DNA of 64,000 bases from Selaginella moellendorffii (GCF_000143415.4 NW_003314279.1:514503-578502); one strand, 5' to 3'; positions 28,154 to 41,236 are shown, numbered from the stretch's first letter. Numbers and translations are program-made. The notes: generated by a model from the letters alone, not told the origin.

Positions 28154-31100
28154 AATGACCCAAGAGTATTATTAAGGGGTTCACTTGGCACTAGTTCATC
28201 TAGTGTTTACTTTCCAAGCTCATTTGTATAACAAGAGGTCTCCTATTATTCTTTCCATGTTGGTTGATATATCGAGTTTATCTTCTATTGCTCGATCTGT
28301 CACCACATATTGCCGTTTATATTTGCATCGTGCGGTAGAGCTAGTTTTCATTCTTTATGGCAACAACCGTACACATGCAGGTGCACGGGATGGGTTGCAA
28401 TCATTGTAGGTGGTGCTAAATCAAACTTTTGGCCTCATCCTTGGTATGGATTGGTTGCAGCACAATCATGCTAAATGTGATTTTGAGGCTTCTCTCCCTT
28501 GTCTCATACTTCCTTATATTTCATTCATTCCTCTCACTTTCATACCTTTTCGTCCCTTCGTTTTTAACTCTGCTTCCATTGCTTTTGTCTCCTCATTATT
28601 TCCTATGTTTCCATCTTGCTCTGCTCTTCCCTTTTTTTGATCCCTTCGATGCTCTTTGTATTGCAGCGGTTGACCGGCTCACAAAAGAGTATGCTGATCT
28701 TTTTGAATTTGATCTATCGTCTGGGGTTAAGATTGCCATATGTCATTTAATTTCAATCAGGGATGCTTGTCTAATCAAGGTTCCTATTTGTCATTGGTCA
28801 CCCAAAGAGATCAAACTTTTATGTGTAAACATTAAAGAGATGTTGGAAAAAGGTGTTATTCGAAAGTCGCAGAGTTCTTGGGTATGTGAACCTCATGTTG
28901 TAATAAATCTTAATGGGAATATTCATTTTTGCATTGATTATTGTCCGTTAAATGAAGTGATAATCTTTAATATATATACCTTCTTCCTCACATTACTGAT
29001 CTCTTGAATTGTCTAAAGAGAAGTTGTTTGTTCATGAAGCTAAATCTTGCTTCTAGGTATTGGCAAATATCAATAACCAAAGAAGATATTCCTAAGATTA
29101 CTTTTCATACACCATTTAATTTGTGCAAGTTCTTTGGTTTGAATAATGCTCTAGGAATTTTTTAATAAATGATGGATGAGGTTCTTTATGATATGCCAAA
29201 AGTGATTGTTAACTTCATTGATGATATCTTAATGTACTCAGAGGGGACGTGGGAGGAACACGTCTGTGATGTTTGTAAAGTTTTGGATTGACTACGGGAT
29301 GTTAATTTAAAGTTGAAACGGTCAAAGTGCGTGTTTGGTCCAAGAACATAATTTATCTTAGATACCATATTTCTCATGAGGGTTTGCAAATTAATCTTAA
29401 CAGACTTATGGTTGTTTTAAATTTCTCTATTCCGAAGTGTATGAATGATGTGCAGCACTTTTTGGGCAAAATGCAATATCTCTATCTTTTTGTGGACCAT
29501 CTTTCTGATCACAGTACACCATTGCGAGCATTGCTAAAGTCATTAATGTCATCTTTTATTTGGTCTGCAGACTGTGAGCGGGTGTTCATGGATCTTAAAG
29601 AGATATTAATGACCCCTCCAATTTTAGCATATCCTAACTATACTCAACATTTCATTTTGCACATAGATGCTTTTAATATTAATTTTGGAGGTATGTTGAT
29701 GCAAAAGAACTCTAGTGTGTTTAGTCAGTGCCATCCTATTGTACACATTAGCCGTACATTACAACTAATAAAGATGAACTACTCCACAACAGAGAATGAG
29801 TGTTTATTAGCAATCTAGGGTTTTGAGAAACTTCATGCATATCTACATGGTTCTCATATATTACTAAAAAGTGATCATGCTGCTGTTACTTCATTATTGA
29901 AGCAGAAGAACTTGGTTGGTCATATTGCTTAGTGGGTTTTGAAGTTTTAGATATATAATTTTGATGTTGTTTATCGTTCAAAGAGTTTTATGGCTCATGC
30001 TAATGCCCTTTCTCAAGCTCCTCTTCCTTCTTCACTCTTTTCTCATGTTTGGGACAAATCTGTTGTTCTAGCATCTGTGAATTTTCTAGATGAGGATTTT
30101 GTGCCATTGGTGGTTGCTGTATTTGACATTTAATGTCCACAAGGTGCAGAGCATGATCTACCTTCTTTTGATAAAGTTCGCGAGGCTCAAAATATTGAGC
30201 CAAGCTTCAAGAAGGGTTTAAGAATTTTGTATCACTTACTGATGACTTATCATTCTAGCATTTACATTCTCAATATCACCTTGAAAACGGCCTTCTTTAT
30301 TTTGTTGGGACGGATCCTGATGATCATTTATAGCTATGGTGCCTTTAGTCTTTATTCCACGGTTTCTCCATACCTACTATGATTCTCCTATTCTAGGCGA
30401 GCATATGGGATATTGTTGTGTGACCGAGAAGCTGCACAAGTCTTTCTATTGGCCGGAGATGTAATGTGATGTTATTTAGTATGTGTATAATTGCATTTGG
30501 TGCCAAGCTCATAATACTCCCCCTCATATTGCGGAAAGACGGTTGGAGTCAATTGCAGTTTCCTATCCATTTGTGTTGGTAGTGTTTGATCTTATGGGAT
30601 CTTTTCCATGATAAATTGTTGGCAATGATTATATTATTATTGTTTCTGACTACTTGACTTGTTGGGTGGAAGTTGATGCTCTTGCTAGCACCTCTACAAT
30701 TGTTGTTGGATACTTCCTCCTCAATCGAGTGGTGTTCTAGCATTTTTAACTAGAGTGGATTCTTTTGGATAATGATTCTATATTTATGGTTGAGGCATTT
30801 CATGTTTTAACATCTTGGTTGGGATACATGACACTTTTATGAGTGCTTATCATCCATAGTTAGACAGTTTAATGGAACACTTAAGCTGCATAGAAGTGGG
30901 ACAACAATGGCACTACAACTCCCATCATTGTCCATTTGTGAAGTGGATGATTTGGTGTTAATTTGTTTTCCTTATTTTATGGTATGTGGTTTATCTAAGG
31001 GACTCTTTGCTCAGTGGAAAGGACTATATTAGGTGTTGCGGCAAGTTGGACCTCAAATTTATAAGGTTCAACATGATATCTAGTAAGACGATCCTCCAGA

Positions 31101-31262
31101 AATTGTGAATGTGTAGTAGTTGAAACACTTTGTACAAAGGGATTAGGAACAACTAATACCATCTACAAATCTGCTAATGCCTCCTTTTGATGTTCCACCA
31201 GATCCCGGCCCATCTATGAGAGAACCCTGATGGTCTTCTATTATTCTGAGAGGAGGGGATGA

Positions 31263-31436
31263 TGTGAGGTCCAAGTATACAACTACGATGTTGTATGCTA
31301 ATATTAGCATAGTGGGATTTTTGTAGCTGTTAGATTGGTTTTAATCTGGACCACTCACTCATGTATATGTTAGGGTTTTTGGGCTAATTGATATACATAT
31401 TTTTTGTATTCCCTTTCCATATTCCATGCATTCACA
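31263..31436 (+). repeat. 3' LTR of family A copy 1 (174 bp)
   Basis: It starts TGTGAGGTCCAAGTATACAA and ends ATGCATTCACA, giving inverted ends TGTGAG/TTCACA. Homologous LTRs occur on the reverse strand at 47870-48044 and 62325-62496. It is preceded by a polypurine tract (AGAGGAGGGGA). Confidence 0.8.
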
Positions 31437-33345
31437 TAAGTATATTAAATATTAAAAAGACATAATAATTAATACATATTCCCATGTCTTAACCACTCAC
31501 ATGAGTGTTGCTTATGACTTGTCACCATGGATGGCCACTCCCTATGCAGTGAGTAAGTTAGTTGATCCACATTTGCTGTTTTGAGTAGAATATGATGATC
31601 TTGGACCCAAGCTATTAATTAATCTGCTCTAGCTTTCGTCCTCCCTAAAAGTCAAGGTTTTATTAACAATGTTTTGCTTTTTTATTTAGGATTGTGATTT
31701 TGTTTTTGTTCCATTTGTTCTACATTTCTATCTAGAGCTATTGTTATACATAAATCTGCTCCCTTCTTTTGCCATGTTATATTATTATTAATTGAGGTTT
31801 GAGGCTGTAGATGCTCTATTATTCTCATCTTGCAACATTATTTATGCTATTATGTTACATGTGGATTGGAGATTTTGCTACTCCAATTCTTGGTGTGCTA
31901 TTGGCTCTAGTTTATATGGGATGTGATTACATGGTTGCTCCTACTCTTGGTGTCTTACGATTTGTTATTAATGTAGAATGTCATAATGATATGAATTAAC
32001 AAATAATTTCTAGAGGATGTTTGAGGATCAAGCTTATGAGAAGATGATGTTTACAAGTTTGATTATATTCTTGATAAATAAAGTATTCAAATGCTTTGAG
32101 GATAACTTTAAAGAAAAATTAAAAATTTCATAGGGTAGTCCATAAATCTACTATTTAGTCTTTACTTTCTGCTTCCTATTCTTTCTAAATCTTTTTACTT
32201 CTCTCAACTTAAGCTGTCTTCTTGTATTTTTAGTATTCATCTTTCATCTACAGTCAATTTTTCTTCCAATTTTCTTGGCATATTGTTCCTTATGAATTTT
32301 TTTAACCTAATATCCTCCTATTTCTGAGAACCTAATTCTTAGTTCTTTTGTGGATTTTTTGTTTTCTTAAAGTCTTTATTCCATTTTTCCAAGGGTTAAA
32401 TCACTTTTGCTAGAGTTTTAAAGTTGAATACATTTTCCTTATTATAGTTATAATATACTATAGTGGCTCTTGAAATCTTTTAATTTCATTCACAATTGTA
32501 ATTTTGCTGTTAGTTCAAATATTTAATAGTTTCACATAAAGTTGCAATTTGTTCATTAGGATATCATAGTTGAATACTTGTATCATAGCTTTAGGTTCTA
32601 TTTAGTTCATAGTTATCAATAACTATATCAATGATTCTATGGAGTTTGAAGTTCTTGTGCCCATATAAAACTCTAATGTTCTATTAGTCACCACTTTTTC
32701 ATAGATGATGGTATAATGTATTTGCATATATAACACTACAAGGTAAATATATTATTTATATTAACATAATATATAGAGCATCTGATTAGAATTACCCATT
32801 TATGTATACAAGCAATAGAGGCCTTAGCCCAATTAATTTATTTTTCAAGAAATAGTATTAAAGATATGATTTATTAGGCATTTTTATTTACATATATTAT
32901 TAAGTATAGTGTAAATAATTTAGCCAAAGTATACTTATAAATAAAAATAAAAATTATACTAAATTTCAAAGATTAGAGATATGCTATTTTGTCCTACTGA
33001 ATCTCAATACTAAAGACTTAATTTGAGGCTGAAACATCTATTGCACACCTCTAAACTACTATCCCAATTAAGTATAAAAACATGAAAGCATTCTTCCTTG
33101 ATTCATCACTTTTTACTTGCTTCATCACTTATAGCTGTAAGATATAAAACTGTGGAAATGGAGCCATATGGCAATGCCCAAGGTGGAAATCTAACGAATG
33201 TAACATATTTGGACTAAAAGCTCTAACTTAGAAAGTCAAAAGTGAGAGTGGAACTTTTAAGGAAGTGCTTGAGAAATGAGTATGGAGCCATCAATAAATG
33301 AGTCTCTAGAAAGAGACAAAAGAATGACTAACATACATTAGTGTC
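31437..33345. other. AT-rich intergenic DNA, no gene seen
   Basis: Short open frames only, with no domain I can recognise. It is rich in A/T runs and probably decayed repeat sequence. Confidence 0.5.
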
Positions 33346-33545
33346 TTGACATGTGGAAGTGTTAAGATTGAGTTTGAGACCAAGTCTAAGACTAAGTCTG
33401 AAATCGAATCCGAAATCAAATCCAAGAGTGGGTGGCACTATCTACTTGGATACTTTACATGGCTTATTAGAACTTTGCTTTAGCCACATGGCTAGGGCAT
33501 CTTGGTGGTGGAAAGTGGGGAGAGTACCCATAAAGCTTATGTTGC
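33346..33545 (-). repeat. Worn inverted copy of the 35.0-36.1 kb repeat
   Basis: Reverse complement of this stretch matches the block around 35020-35130 (GTACTCTCCCCACCTTCCAC, ATCCAAGTAGGTAGTGCCAC) followed by a few GACTCG-type hexamers. It is in opposite orientation to the larger repeat to the right, with the TRIM element between them. Confidence 0.65.
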
Positions 33546-33939
33546 ATTGTAATATTTCGAAATGTCATTTCAAAGTCTCTAACTGTGGAAGGAAAGATGA
33601 GTGGCCCTTTTACTTATTAATCAAATATATAATCATGTTGTGAGGAAGTCCCAAAGGTTAATAAGACTTAATGGATGGACTTTTAGGCCTTGATTCAATG
33701 GCAATATTGGCAAGCACTACTCTGGACAAAAAAGAACTTCACAGAATTAAAGAGGATAATATTCCCCTATGTTTTAGGGCATCTTAAGGATGTTAAAAAG
33801 TGGTTATATAACAACTACGCATGAATGGAAGGTTTAATCTTCAAAAGACAAGACTATGGTATAAATTTTTTTCATTCTACTTTAGCCACTTAACCACACC
33901 TCTAACCACTTGGAGGAGTCTCATTCACAACCTCCATAA

Positions 33940-34492
33940 TGTAAACAACCAAAGAGAACAACTTAAGAGATGATCCATGAGGTTCAAATATAAAGGGAAA
34001 AGGCCCATGAACAAAAGTGCATCTTCTTTTCTAATTGGTTAAGGGTTTTGGGATATTTGGGGTTAAGCGTCCTTGGGTTTGAATAGTACTGGGTTAAGTG
34101 ACCTCCCGGGAAGTCTAAATTTAGTCACTTACATTTGGTATTAGAGGGGTCTCAGGTCCAACTCTATTGATTGGCTAGGGGAATCACACCATATGTTAAT
34201 TGACATCTAGCAGGTCCAATTTGCTCCCGCCGGCTCAATTTGCTCCCGCCAGGCTCGACCCGAGCGGTAGCGTATGCACTTGCAGGAAAGTGTGGTAAAT
34301 TGTAAACAACCAAAGAGAATGACTTAAGAGATGATCTATGGGTTAAATATAGAGGGAAAGGGCCCATGAACAAAAGTGCACCCCCATTTCCAATCGGTTA
34401 TGGGTCTTAGAATATTTAGGGTTAAGCATCCTTGGGTTTAAATAGTACTAGGTTGAGTGACTTCCCAGGAAGTCTAAATTCAAGAGCTCACA
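33940..34492 (+). mobile_element. Complete TRIM retrotransposon with 5S rRNA-like promoter in its LTRs (Cassandra type), 553 bp
   Basis: The two LTRs are 33940-34133 and 34301-34492, both beginning TGTAAACAACCAAAGAGAA and ending CACTTACA or GCTCACA. A perfect 5-bp target duplication, CATAA, sits at 33935-33939 and 34493-34497. Directly after the 5' LTR, 34136-34146 reads TGGTATTAGAG, one base from the initiator tRNA-Met primer site TGGTATCAGAG. A purine-rich stretch (AGGAAAG) lies about 10 bp before the 3' LTR. The internal region is only 167 bp and codes for nothing, the definition of a TRIM. Each LTR holds a block highly similar to the internal promoter of plant 5S rRNA. Cassandra TRIMs are the known precedent. 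It must depend on another element for movement. Confidence 0.9.
34061..34115 (+). promoter_or_regulatory. 5S rRNA-like internal Pol III promoter in the TRIM 5' LTR
   Basis: The block contains GGTTAAGCGT, CTTGGG, TAGTACT, GTGACCTCC and GGGAAGTC in the order and spacing of box A, the intermediate element and box C of plant 5S rRNA. The 3' LTR has the same block at about 34420-34475 with more substitutions. Transcription by RNA polymerase III is inference by analogy with Cassandra. Confidence 0.75.
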
Positions 34493-34556
34493 CATAAGTC
34501 CATTTCAGGACTTGGGGCTTGCTAGCCCTGAAAATGGCATCTATGCCACTTAACCT

Positions 34557-35767
34557 TTGCACTTGGTCTAAGTGCTTCACATATCCGATCCCATGACCAA
34601 CACTTAAGGGTACCACTAACATATCAACCCATTACACTAAAGCCATGCCTATTCACCATTGTCACACTAGTGATTTAACACCACTTACATCACAGTCCCA
34701 TCTCTCAAAGACTGGGCCATCTGTCTAGGAGTGGTCATCCCATATCCACTCCTTAGCATCCTTAGGATGCCCACAGACATGGGGAATAACCTTCCCCAAT
34801 ATCCCTTTTTCAGTCCCCACCAAGTCCTTTCCTGTGTCCATGTTCACCAACATTGCCACTAGATCAAAGCCCACCAAGCTCGACCACTAAGTCTTCTTAT
34901 TCTCTGGGACTTCCTCACCATGTGACCGTATCTTTGGTCATTACACTATAGGATTGCTCCTCTTCCTTTCCATAGTCTAAGACTTTGGGACAACATTTTG
35001 GAACACCGTGGCTCTACACGAGCCTCATAGGTACTCTCCCCACCTTCCACCTTTGGGTGCTCTAACCATGGGGCTAGAGCGAGGTTCCATTAAGCCACAT
35101 TAAGTATCCAAGTAGGTAGTGCCACCCATGCTTAGACTGGGAGCATCAACTATTTGATCTTTGCACTTGGTCCAAGTGTTCCACGTGTCCGATCCCATAA
35201 TCAACACCCCAAGGTACCACCAACATATCAACCCATTACGCTAGGCCATGCCCATTCACCTTGGTCACATCGGTGGTCCAACACCACCTGCATTGCAATC
35301 CCGTCTCTCCAAGACTGGGCCATCTGTTCATGAGTGGTGATCCCAGATCCACTCCTTAGCATCCTTAGAATGCCTATAGACATGGGGAATAGCCTTCTCC
35401 AATATTTCCTTCCCGGTCCTCACCAAGTCCCTTTCTGTTCATGGCCGTGCTCACCAGCATTGCCACTGGATCAAGGCCTATAGGCCCGACCACTAAGTCC
35501 TACGGTCCTTTGAGACTTCCTCACCGTGTGACTATGTCCTTGGTCATCACACTAAAGGGCTACTCTTCTTCCTTTCCATAGTCTAGGACTTTGGGACAAC
35601 ATTTTGGAACACCATGGCCCTACGCAAGCCTCATGGGTACTCTCCCCACCTTTTGCCTTTGGGTGCTTTAGCCATGGGCTTAAAGCAAGGTTCCGTTGAG
35701 CCACACCTGGTATCCAAGTAGGTAGTGCCACCCACACTTGGACTGGGAGCATTGACCATTCGATCTC
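34557..35767 (+). repeat. 604-bp tandem duplication (two copies)
   Basis: Copy 1 begins at 34557 (TTGCACTTGGTCTAAGTG) and copy 2 at 35161 (TTGCACTTGGTCCAAGTG). Both run through ACTGGGCCATCTGT, TTCCTTTCCATAGTCTA and ATCCAAGTAGGTAGTGCCAC to GACTGGGAGCAT. Copies differ mostly by C/T and G/A changes. Neither holds a convincing coding frame; they look like part of a large non-coding retroelement. Confidence 0.85.
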
Positions 35768-35899
35768 CCGGGGGAACTAGAGCCGGCTCTTGAACACTTC
35801 ACCAAGCTACCTCGCTTGTCGGTCCGTATTCACTCTAGTCTTGGACTTCCCTATGGTCAACTCATCACCCAACACTGGGTATGGCCTTTCTAGGCCAAA

Positions 35900-36300
35900 C
35901 TAGCTTCACTAGGCCACACTCTCCCTACTATACTTTTGGAACCCCCCACAGCTCCCCCCCCCCGGGGGGACGATTGCTTTGGGCTTTCACCCAACTGCCT
36001 GTATTAATATTCAGACTCGAACTCGGACTCGGACTCGGTCTCGGTCCCGGTCTCAGACTTAGACTTATACTCGAACTCGGTCTCAGTCTCGGTCCCGGTT
36101 CCATCTCGGACTCCATCTCGGGTCCATCTCGAACTCCATCTCAAGTCCATCTTGGACTTCATCTCAAACTCCATCTCAGGTCCACCTTGGATGCCATCTT
36201 GAACTCCATCTTGGGTCCATCTCGGACTCCATCTCAGGTCTATCTCGGACTCCATCTTGGATTCCTCCTTGGACTCCTTCTCGAACACTTCCACATCTCA
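35900..36300 (-). repeat. Family B-like LTR fragment with hexamer/12-bp minisatellite
   Basis: The stretch CCCTACTATACTTTTGGAAC followed by a C/G homopolymer run and TGCTTTGGGCTTT matches the family B LTR at 55770-55860. It continues into degenerate CTCGGA hexamers (36010-36100) and then 12-bp units like TCCATCTCGGAC to about 36290. Antisense frames here (ESESE-type peptides) are repeat artefacts, not genes. Confidence 0.75.
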
Positions 36301-39300
36301 TGTGTTGGTCCTTTTGTGTCCCTTTTTTGAGACTCACTTATTGCTTGCATCGTGCTCATTCCTCAAGCACTTCATTGGGAGTTCCACTCCCGCTCTCACT
36401 TTTTCAAGTCAGAGCTTTTACTCCATATGGGTTAATCTCATTTGGCTTCCACCTCAGCCACTACCATGTGGCACCCTTTCAGCTCCTCTTTGGGGCTTAG
36501 GGATTTTATGTCTTACACATGGTATAGATGGCTTTAGACCATCAATAAAATAGTGAGGATGGATATGGCTTTAATGTAAAAGGTTGGTACTTTAGTAGTA
36601 CCTTTGGGTGTTTAAAATGGAATTAAACATGTGAAGCATTGGACTAAGTGCAAAGTTAACATAACTTTGAAATCACCTTTAAAGACTAACAAATACCCCA
36701 AGTTAGAATGAGGACTTATAGAGGTTGTGAATGAGACTTCTTCAAATGGTTTATAGCATGGTTAAATGACTAAATTAAATTGAACAATAGTGTTTAATGT
36801 AATGTAGGACTCATTTTTATGAATATTGTCCACTTTTTCACATTGTTCCTAATGAAGTATATGAATTGGCAACATTCATAAACAATTATTTCTTATATAT
36901 AAAGGAGTTTCTATCACCTTTTTTTCTTTATTTTTGAAAAATGAGCCACCATAAATATTGAGGAACAAACTTGTTTAAATATGGAGAGCACAAAGTAAAG
37001 CACTTTCTAATATCAAACTTAAAGTGGTTAATAATCCTTTAGTTCTTTCTTCTTCTCCTTTTTATATAACAAGCTCAATGTAGGTGGGTTGAAGAGTATT
37101 GGATTGATGGTTTTTATTTCCATTTGGTTGGCTCTATACTCTATACACACAATGGCTTCACAAAATTTACTGGAAGCTTTGACAAGTAATCTTTCCACAA
37201 ATTCATTCAAACCATTAAATGTTGTATCCTTAGGTATTACAACCAATATGTCAGTGTGGATAGACACATTTACTTGATCCTTGTGGATGAGCTTCTTCAC
37301 AATCTTATACCTCATATCATCACTATTGTTGAAAATGCAAAACTCATGATTTATTTCCTCAAATAGCTGAAAGCTTGCTCAAACTCTCCAAGTCAGAAGG
37401 CAAAGCTCTAGTGTATGTGGAGAATCACAGTTAGTTTTCTTTTCATTGGGGAAAAACTATTGCATAATCTCATGTTATAGTCCATATCTGGCGGGAAATC
37501 TCTCTTCCAAGCACTTATCATTGAGAAGAATGTGGAATACCTAGATGCTGGAAACTGTTTCCATGAAAGTATATATGTTTCATACTTTGGTTTTGATCTT
37601 TGTAGATGGCCAAGCTTCTCATTGCTTCTTTAGGCAGGTCACCATTCATGGGTAACGAGTTTGGCCATATAAAGATACTTTTCATTGTTCCTTAGTGGTC
37701 TTTAAGAAAAAGATTTTACACATGTGGAGAGCAAGCAATAACTTCTCATATGAGTTTACTTGTTAGAGATGATCCTTACTAGATGACAAATGGCACACAA
37801 AGTTTGACATTGTAAGTAGAGACAACATCATTTCTCTCAAGACTCTTGTCTTATCAGCAATTGATGTAAGTGCCTATGGCAATTGAGCAGAAGTATTTAA
37901 TTCTTAACGATGCACCAGCAACAAACTTGTAAGTTGATGATTCTGTTTCCTCCTCTTTTTTATGATTTTGGGTTTCTTAGGATCAATGTCTTTAGCACAA
38001 AATTGTTCCTCCACAATTGAGTGTAGGGGTTGTCGAGTGGAAGCTTTCATCTATCTCTCATGTAAGAATACTATAGGTTTATAGACTTGCAAAAGTCTGG
38101 GATGCCTCAGTTAGTGTGATGTAAAAAATCTGGCAATTATGACAAAGCAATGACTTTTTGTTTTCTTAAATACTATGAACTCAATTTTGCATTAATGTCA
38201 AGTAAAAATTCATGCAACCTCAATTGAGGTTTATGAATTCAGTGAGTTCATGCATTGCATACCACCGTGTATTCATAACCAATCAAAAGCCTAGAAACTT
38301 ATGTGGAAGCCACTTTTCATAGTATTTTAATATTTGTTAGATCAATATTTGTTATCTTTTCTTTATTAATAGTTCATTGATATATATAAAACCTAGACAT
38401 GTTGCAATAGAAAATACTTCCTATGATTTTAAAATTAAAATTCAGGATAGACATTTTGTTGTGTGGAATATAAACATATCTTATCTAAGGATAGGATTTC
38501 AACAAAATTTTTCTTCAACAATACAGGAAATTACAATATAGTAAAGGTTTTGTCACAGCTATTAGAGTTTTGTCATTTGCAAGAAATGCAAAGATCACGT
38601 GAGCAAGTTTTATATGAGAATGCACTAATATATATAGTCCATTTGGTTGTTCCATCCAGAGGTGTTCTGGTAAACATAAGTATTGGTAGTGAATTTCTAA
38701 TAACTTTTTGATCAATGTATTATTTCAAAAACTTTTATTCCAAATATTTTAGAATGAATTCATCCTCCTTTACTATGATCTTATTGTTTTTTATTTTTAT
38801 TTTTATTTTTGTGCTTAGATTTAGCTTAAAAAAATTATATTAATCAATAAGAACTAAGACTTTATAACTAGAAGTCTCAAACTAAATAAACATATAATAA
38901 TTTTAACAAAGATTGAAACTAAATCTCCTAGAGTTTTAAGTAACTTCTCTGTGTGTGTGTGTGTGTGTTTAAAGGCAAATATTTGTATTTATATATGACA
39001 GTGGTTTGATGCAATTTGTCCAGCCAGGACATACTGTGTAAAAGCTGTGTTGCAAGTGATTGTAACCTCTATTGTTATAGATTAGTGTTAAATCAGTATA
39101 TCGACTAGATTGGAGTCTCACATGTAATAAATCATTATCTAAATAAACATATCCTCCTTGACCAAAAGGAATTATACATTCATTCCATATAATACTAAAT
39201 TCCTAAAACATCATATTTAAATTCACAAACATCTTCCTCATTATATATGGCATTAGTTCTAGAAATACAAGCTTTTAGAAATGGAGAGCTGGTTCCAGAT

Positions 39301-40440
39301 ATTTTATCATTTATTAAATGAACTATAATTAAGAAAATCCTTTTTGCCATTCTTAAAATGTTATTATTAATATAAATGTTATATTTAACTTTGCTTAAAT
39401 ATAAGATAATCCTTGATAGAAGAAATTGATCATATAAAAAGTATATTCTTTTCTTTTAGACTATATAAGGAATTTTGATGATGTGGCAGCCAGACTGCAA
39501 GTATTATAAGAAAAAAAAATATTATTAAAATATTTTTCTTGCAACATGTGTCAATTTGTCTAAGTTTTATATTTATCAATAGACTGTAGCTTTTAAATTT
39601 TTAATAAATAATTATTAGAAAATAAATCACACTTTTGCACAAAATAGACTGATCTTTAGTTGCAAATAAAGATTCAAATAATGGTAGAAATGTACCTCAA
39701 TCGTAAAAGTCCTTGTAGCCCTAGGTAAAATCTGCCATCATGTAGCTAAAGACTTCAACAAATCCACCAACAGCCTTAATCTTCATTTTTCCCAAGCAAT
39801 TCAATCCTAAATCTCAATTCTCATACCAACAATCAGGACCAAATGCTCTTCCGAATGCCTGTATTTTTGAGCATTTTGCCCTAAAATGGATCAATGTGCT
39901 TCTTGTAAGAGGATGCATCTTCATACTCAGCAATGAAGATTTATCCATTGGGAGATTTACACTTCTATAGCTAAACAGTATAAAGTGGATGTGCTAGACC
40001 TTATCATTACTTGTTGCAGGGGTGGCACATGCTTAATTTCAAGGCAACAACTAAGCTCACCAAAATCTATAGCTACTCTAGAAATTGGTAAAAAACTAGA
40101 AACAATAGTAAAAAAAGGACATAAATGATTTTTATACATGATGCAAACTAAGTTAATCCAAAAGTCTAAACTAAGCGTAAGTCCATACCAATCTTATATA
40201 CAGATGTGAAGTCATCTCAAGTCCATTGCTAGAGTTTATCAAACAAAGATTGTTTACCTTCTAGGTAAATACCATTTGGAATTGAAGATGGGTGGTCTGC
40301 TGCTTTACTCTATGTTCAGAAACTAAATTAGTAGTAGACCAAATTTACTTTATGTAAAGTTTATAAATTAAAAAAAAATTATAAACATAAATTATCTAAT
40401 AAATATAAACCATTAGATTAAGAATATGTTAGGATATGTT
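36301..40440. other. AT-rich repeat-derived DNA, no gene supported
   Basis: No domain-bearing frame was found. There is a (GT)n run at about 38951-38968. Two short frames around 37028-37315 on opposite strands show no family. The stretch probably consists of old transposon remains. Confidence 0.5.
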
Positions 40441-41071
40441 TTTGGTTTACTTAAGCAAACATGTGGATGGTAGTGAATATACTAAGTATATTCCTGGATA
40501 TTCTAGAATAGTTTACCATTTAACATTGTTATTCATTTAGATGAATTGTTTATAATTTATAAACTTCCTAAACACTTTCTAGTATATTCTAGTTTATTCT
40601 ACCATCTAATGGTTGATATTCAATAAGATTAATCTTTTGTGTATATAAATTATAAACATGTTTATAATTAAAAACTTCCATTTGATCAATTAAATTAATA
40701 AATAAGAATAACACTATTATTAAGCAAATCAAATTTTGATACATGTAATGCACAACAAATTTTTGGTTTGCTTAAGCAAACTATATGAGGACTATTTAAG
40801 CATATTCTAGGTATATTCATTACCATCCCATTCTAGGATATAATGGTTGTTATTCATTTAGATTAATCTTGTATTTATAATTTATTAACATGTTTATAAT
40901 TTTTAAACTTTCTTAAACCCTTTCTAGTATATTCTTTTTATTCTATCATCTGGTTGATATGCAATAAGATTAATCTTGTGTTTATAAATTACAAACATGC
41001 TTATAATTATAAATTTTATTTGATCAATTAAATTAATAAGTAAAAATAACACTACTATTAAGCAAACCAAA
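40441..41071. repeat. Two tandem AT-rich MITE-like repeats with palindromic start
   Basis: Copy 1 is 40441-40733 and copy 2 is 40762-41071, period about 321 bp. Each begins TTTGGTTT(G/A)CTTAAGCAAAC and ends with the inverted form TTAAGCAAA(C/T)CAAA, a 14-bp inverted end pair that is perfect in copy 2. Internal blocks shared are TTGTTATTCATTTAGAT, TTTCTAGTATATTCT, and TTTGATCAATTAAATTAATA. Similarity continues past the inverted ends, so the true unit may be longer. No clear target duplication was found. Confidence 0.7.
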
Positions 41072-41236
41072 TGTTACTACATGCAACACTAGCAATTTAT
41101 TATAAATTACAGACATATTTATAATTTATAAACGCAAGATTAATCTAAATAAAGATAAACCGTTAAATGGAAGAATATACTAAAATGTCCAGGCTTATTT
41201 CTTCTGGGTCGAAGGGTTGTTTTTTAAGGTTTAGCC

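Larger units (their letters stand above)
26480..31436 (+). mobile_element. Degenerate Ty3/gypsy retrotransposon, family A copy 1
   Basis: The element is read on the plus strand. An AT-rich leader (26480-26760) matches the internal leader at 62063-62324 (reverse strand), but the 5' LTR is missing. Gag remnants are readable across stops near 26985-27290 (LRQRPFKS, KPNISEQIKLGML, FVRLVHAFAPTTIDNALHL), then a worn CCHC knuckle (CDEVGHTYWYC) near 27425. Protease-end remnant LILGMDWLQHN is at about 28435. Reverse transcriptase remnants run 28640-29330 (FCIDYCPLNE, NFIDDILMYSE). RNase H remnants (HFILHIDAFNINFGGML) are at 29640-29810. Integrase remnants run 30400-30740. A purine tract precedes the 3' LTR at 31263. 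Dozens of stops and shifts make it non-autonomous. Confidence 0.82.

Noticed and set aside
34061-34475. 5S rRNA genes
   Set aside because: Only the internal promoter half matches 5S rRNA, and the blocks lie in paired LTRs with a primer site and target duplication, so they belong to a TRIM.
35928-36294. Acidic ESESE-type protein frames (also at 55758-56185 and 61673-62006)
   Set aside because: These are translations of the CTCGGA/12-bp minisatellite in LTRs and have no start context or conservation.
37028-37315. A 95-codon minus-strand gene
   Set aside because: No domain, no splice partners and AT-rich repeat context; could be a remnant but not supportable.
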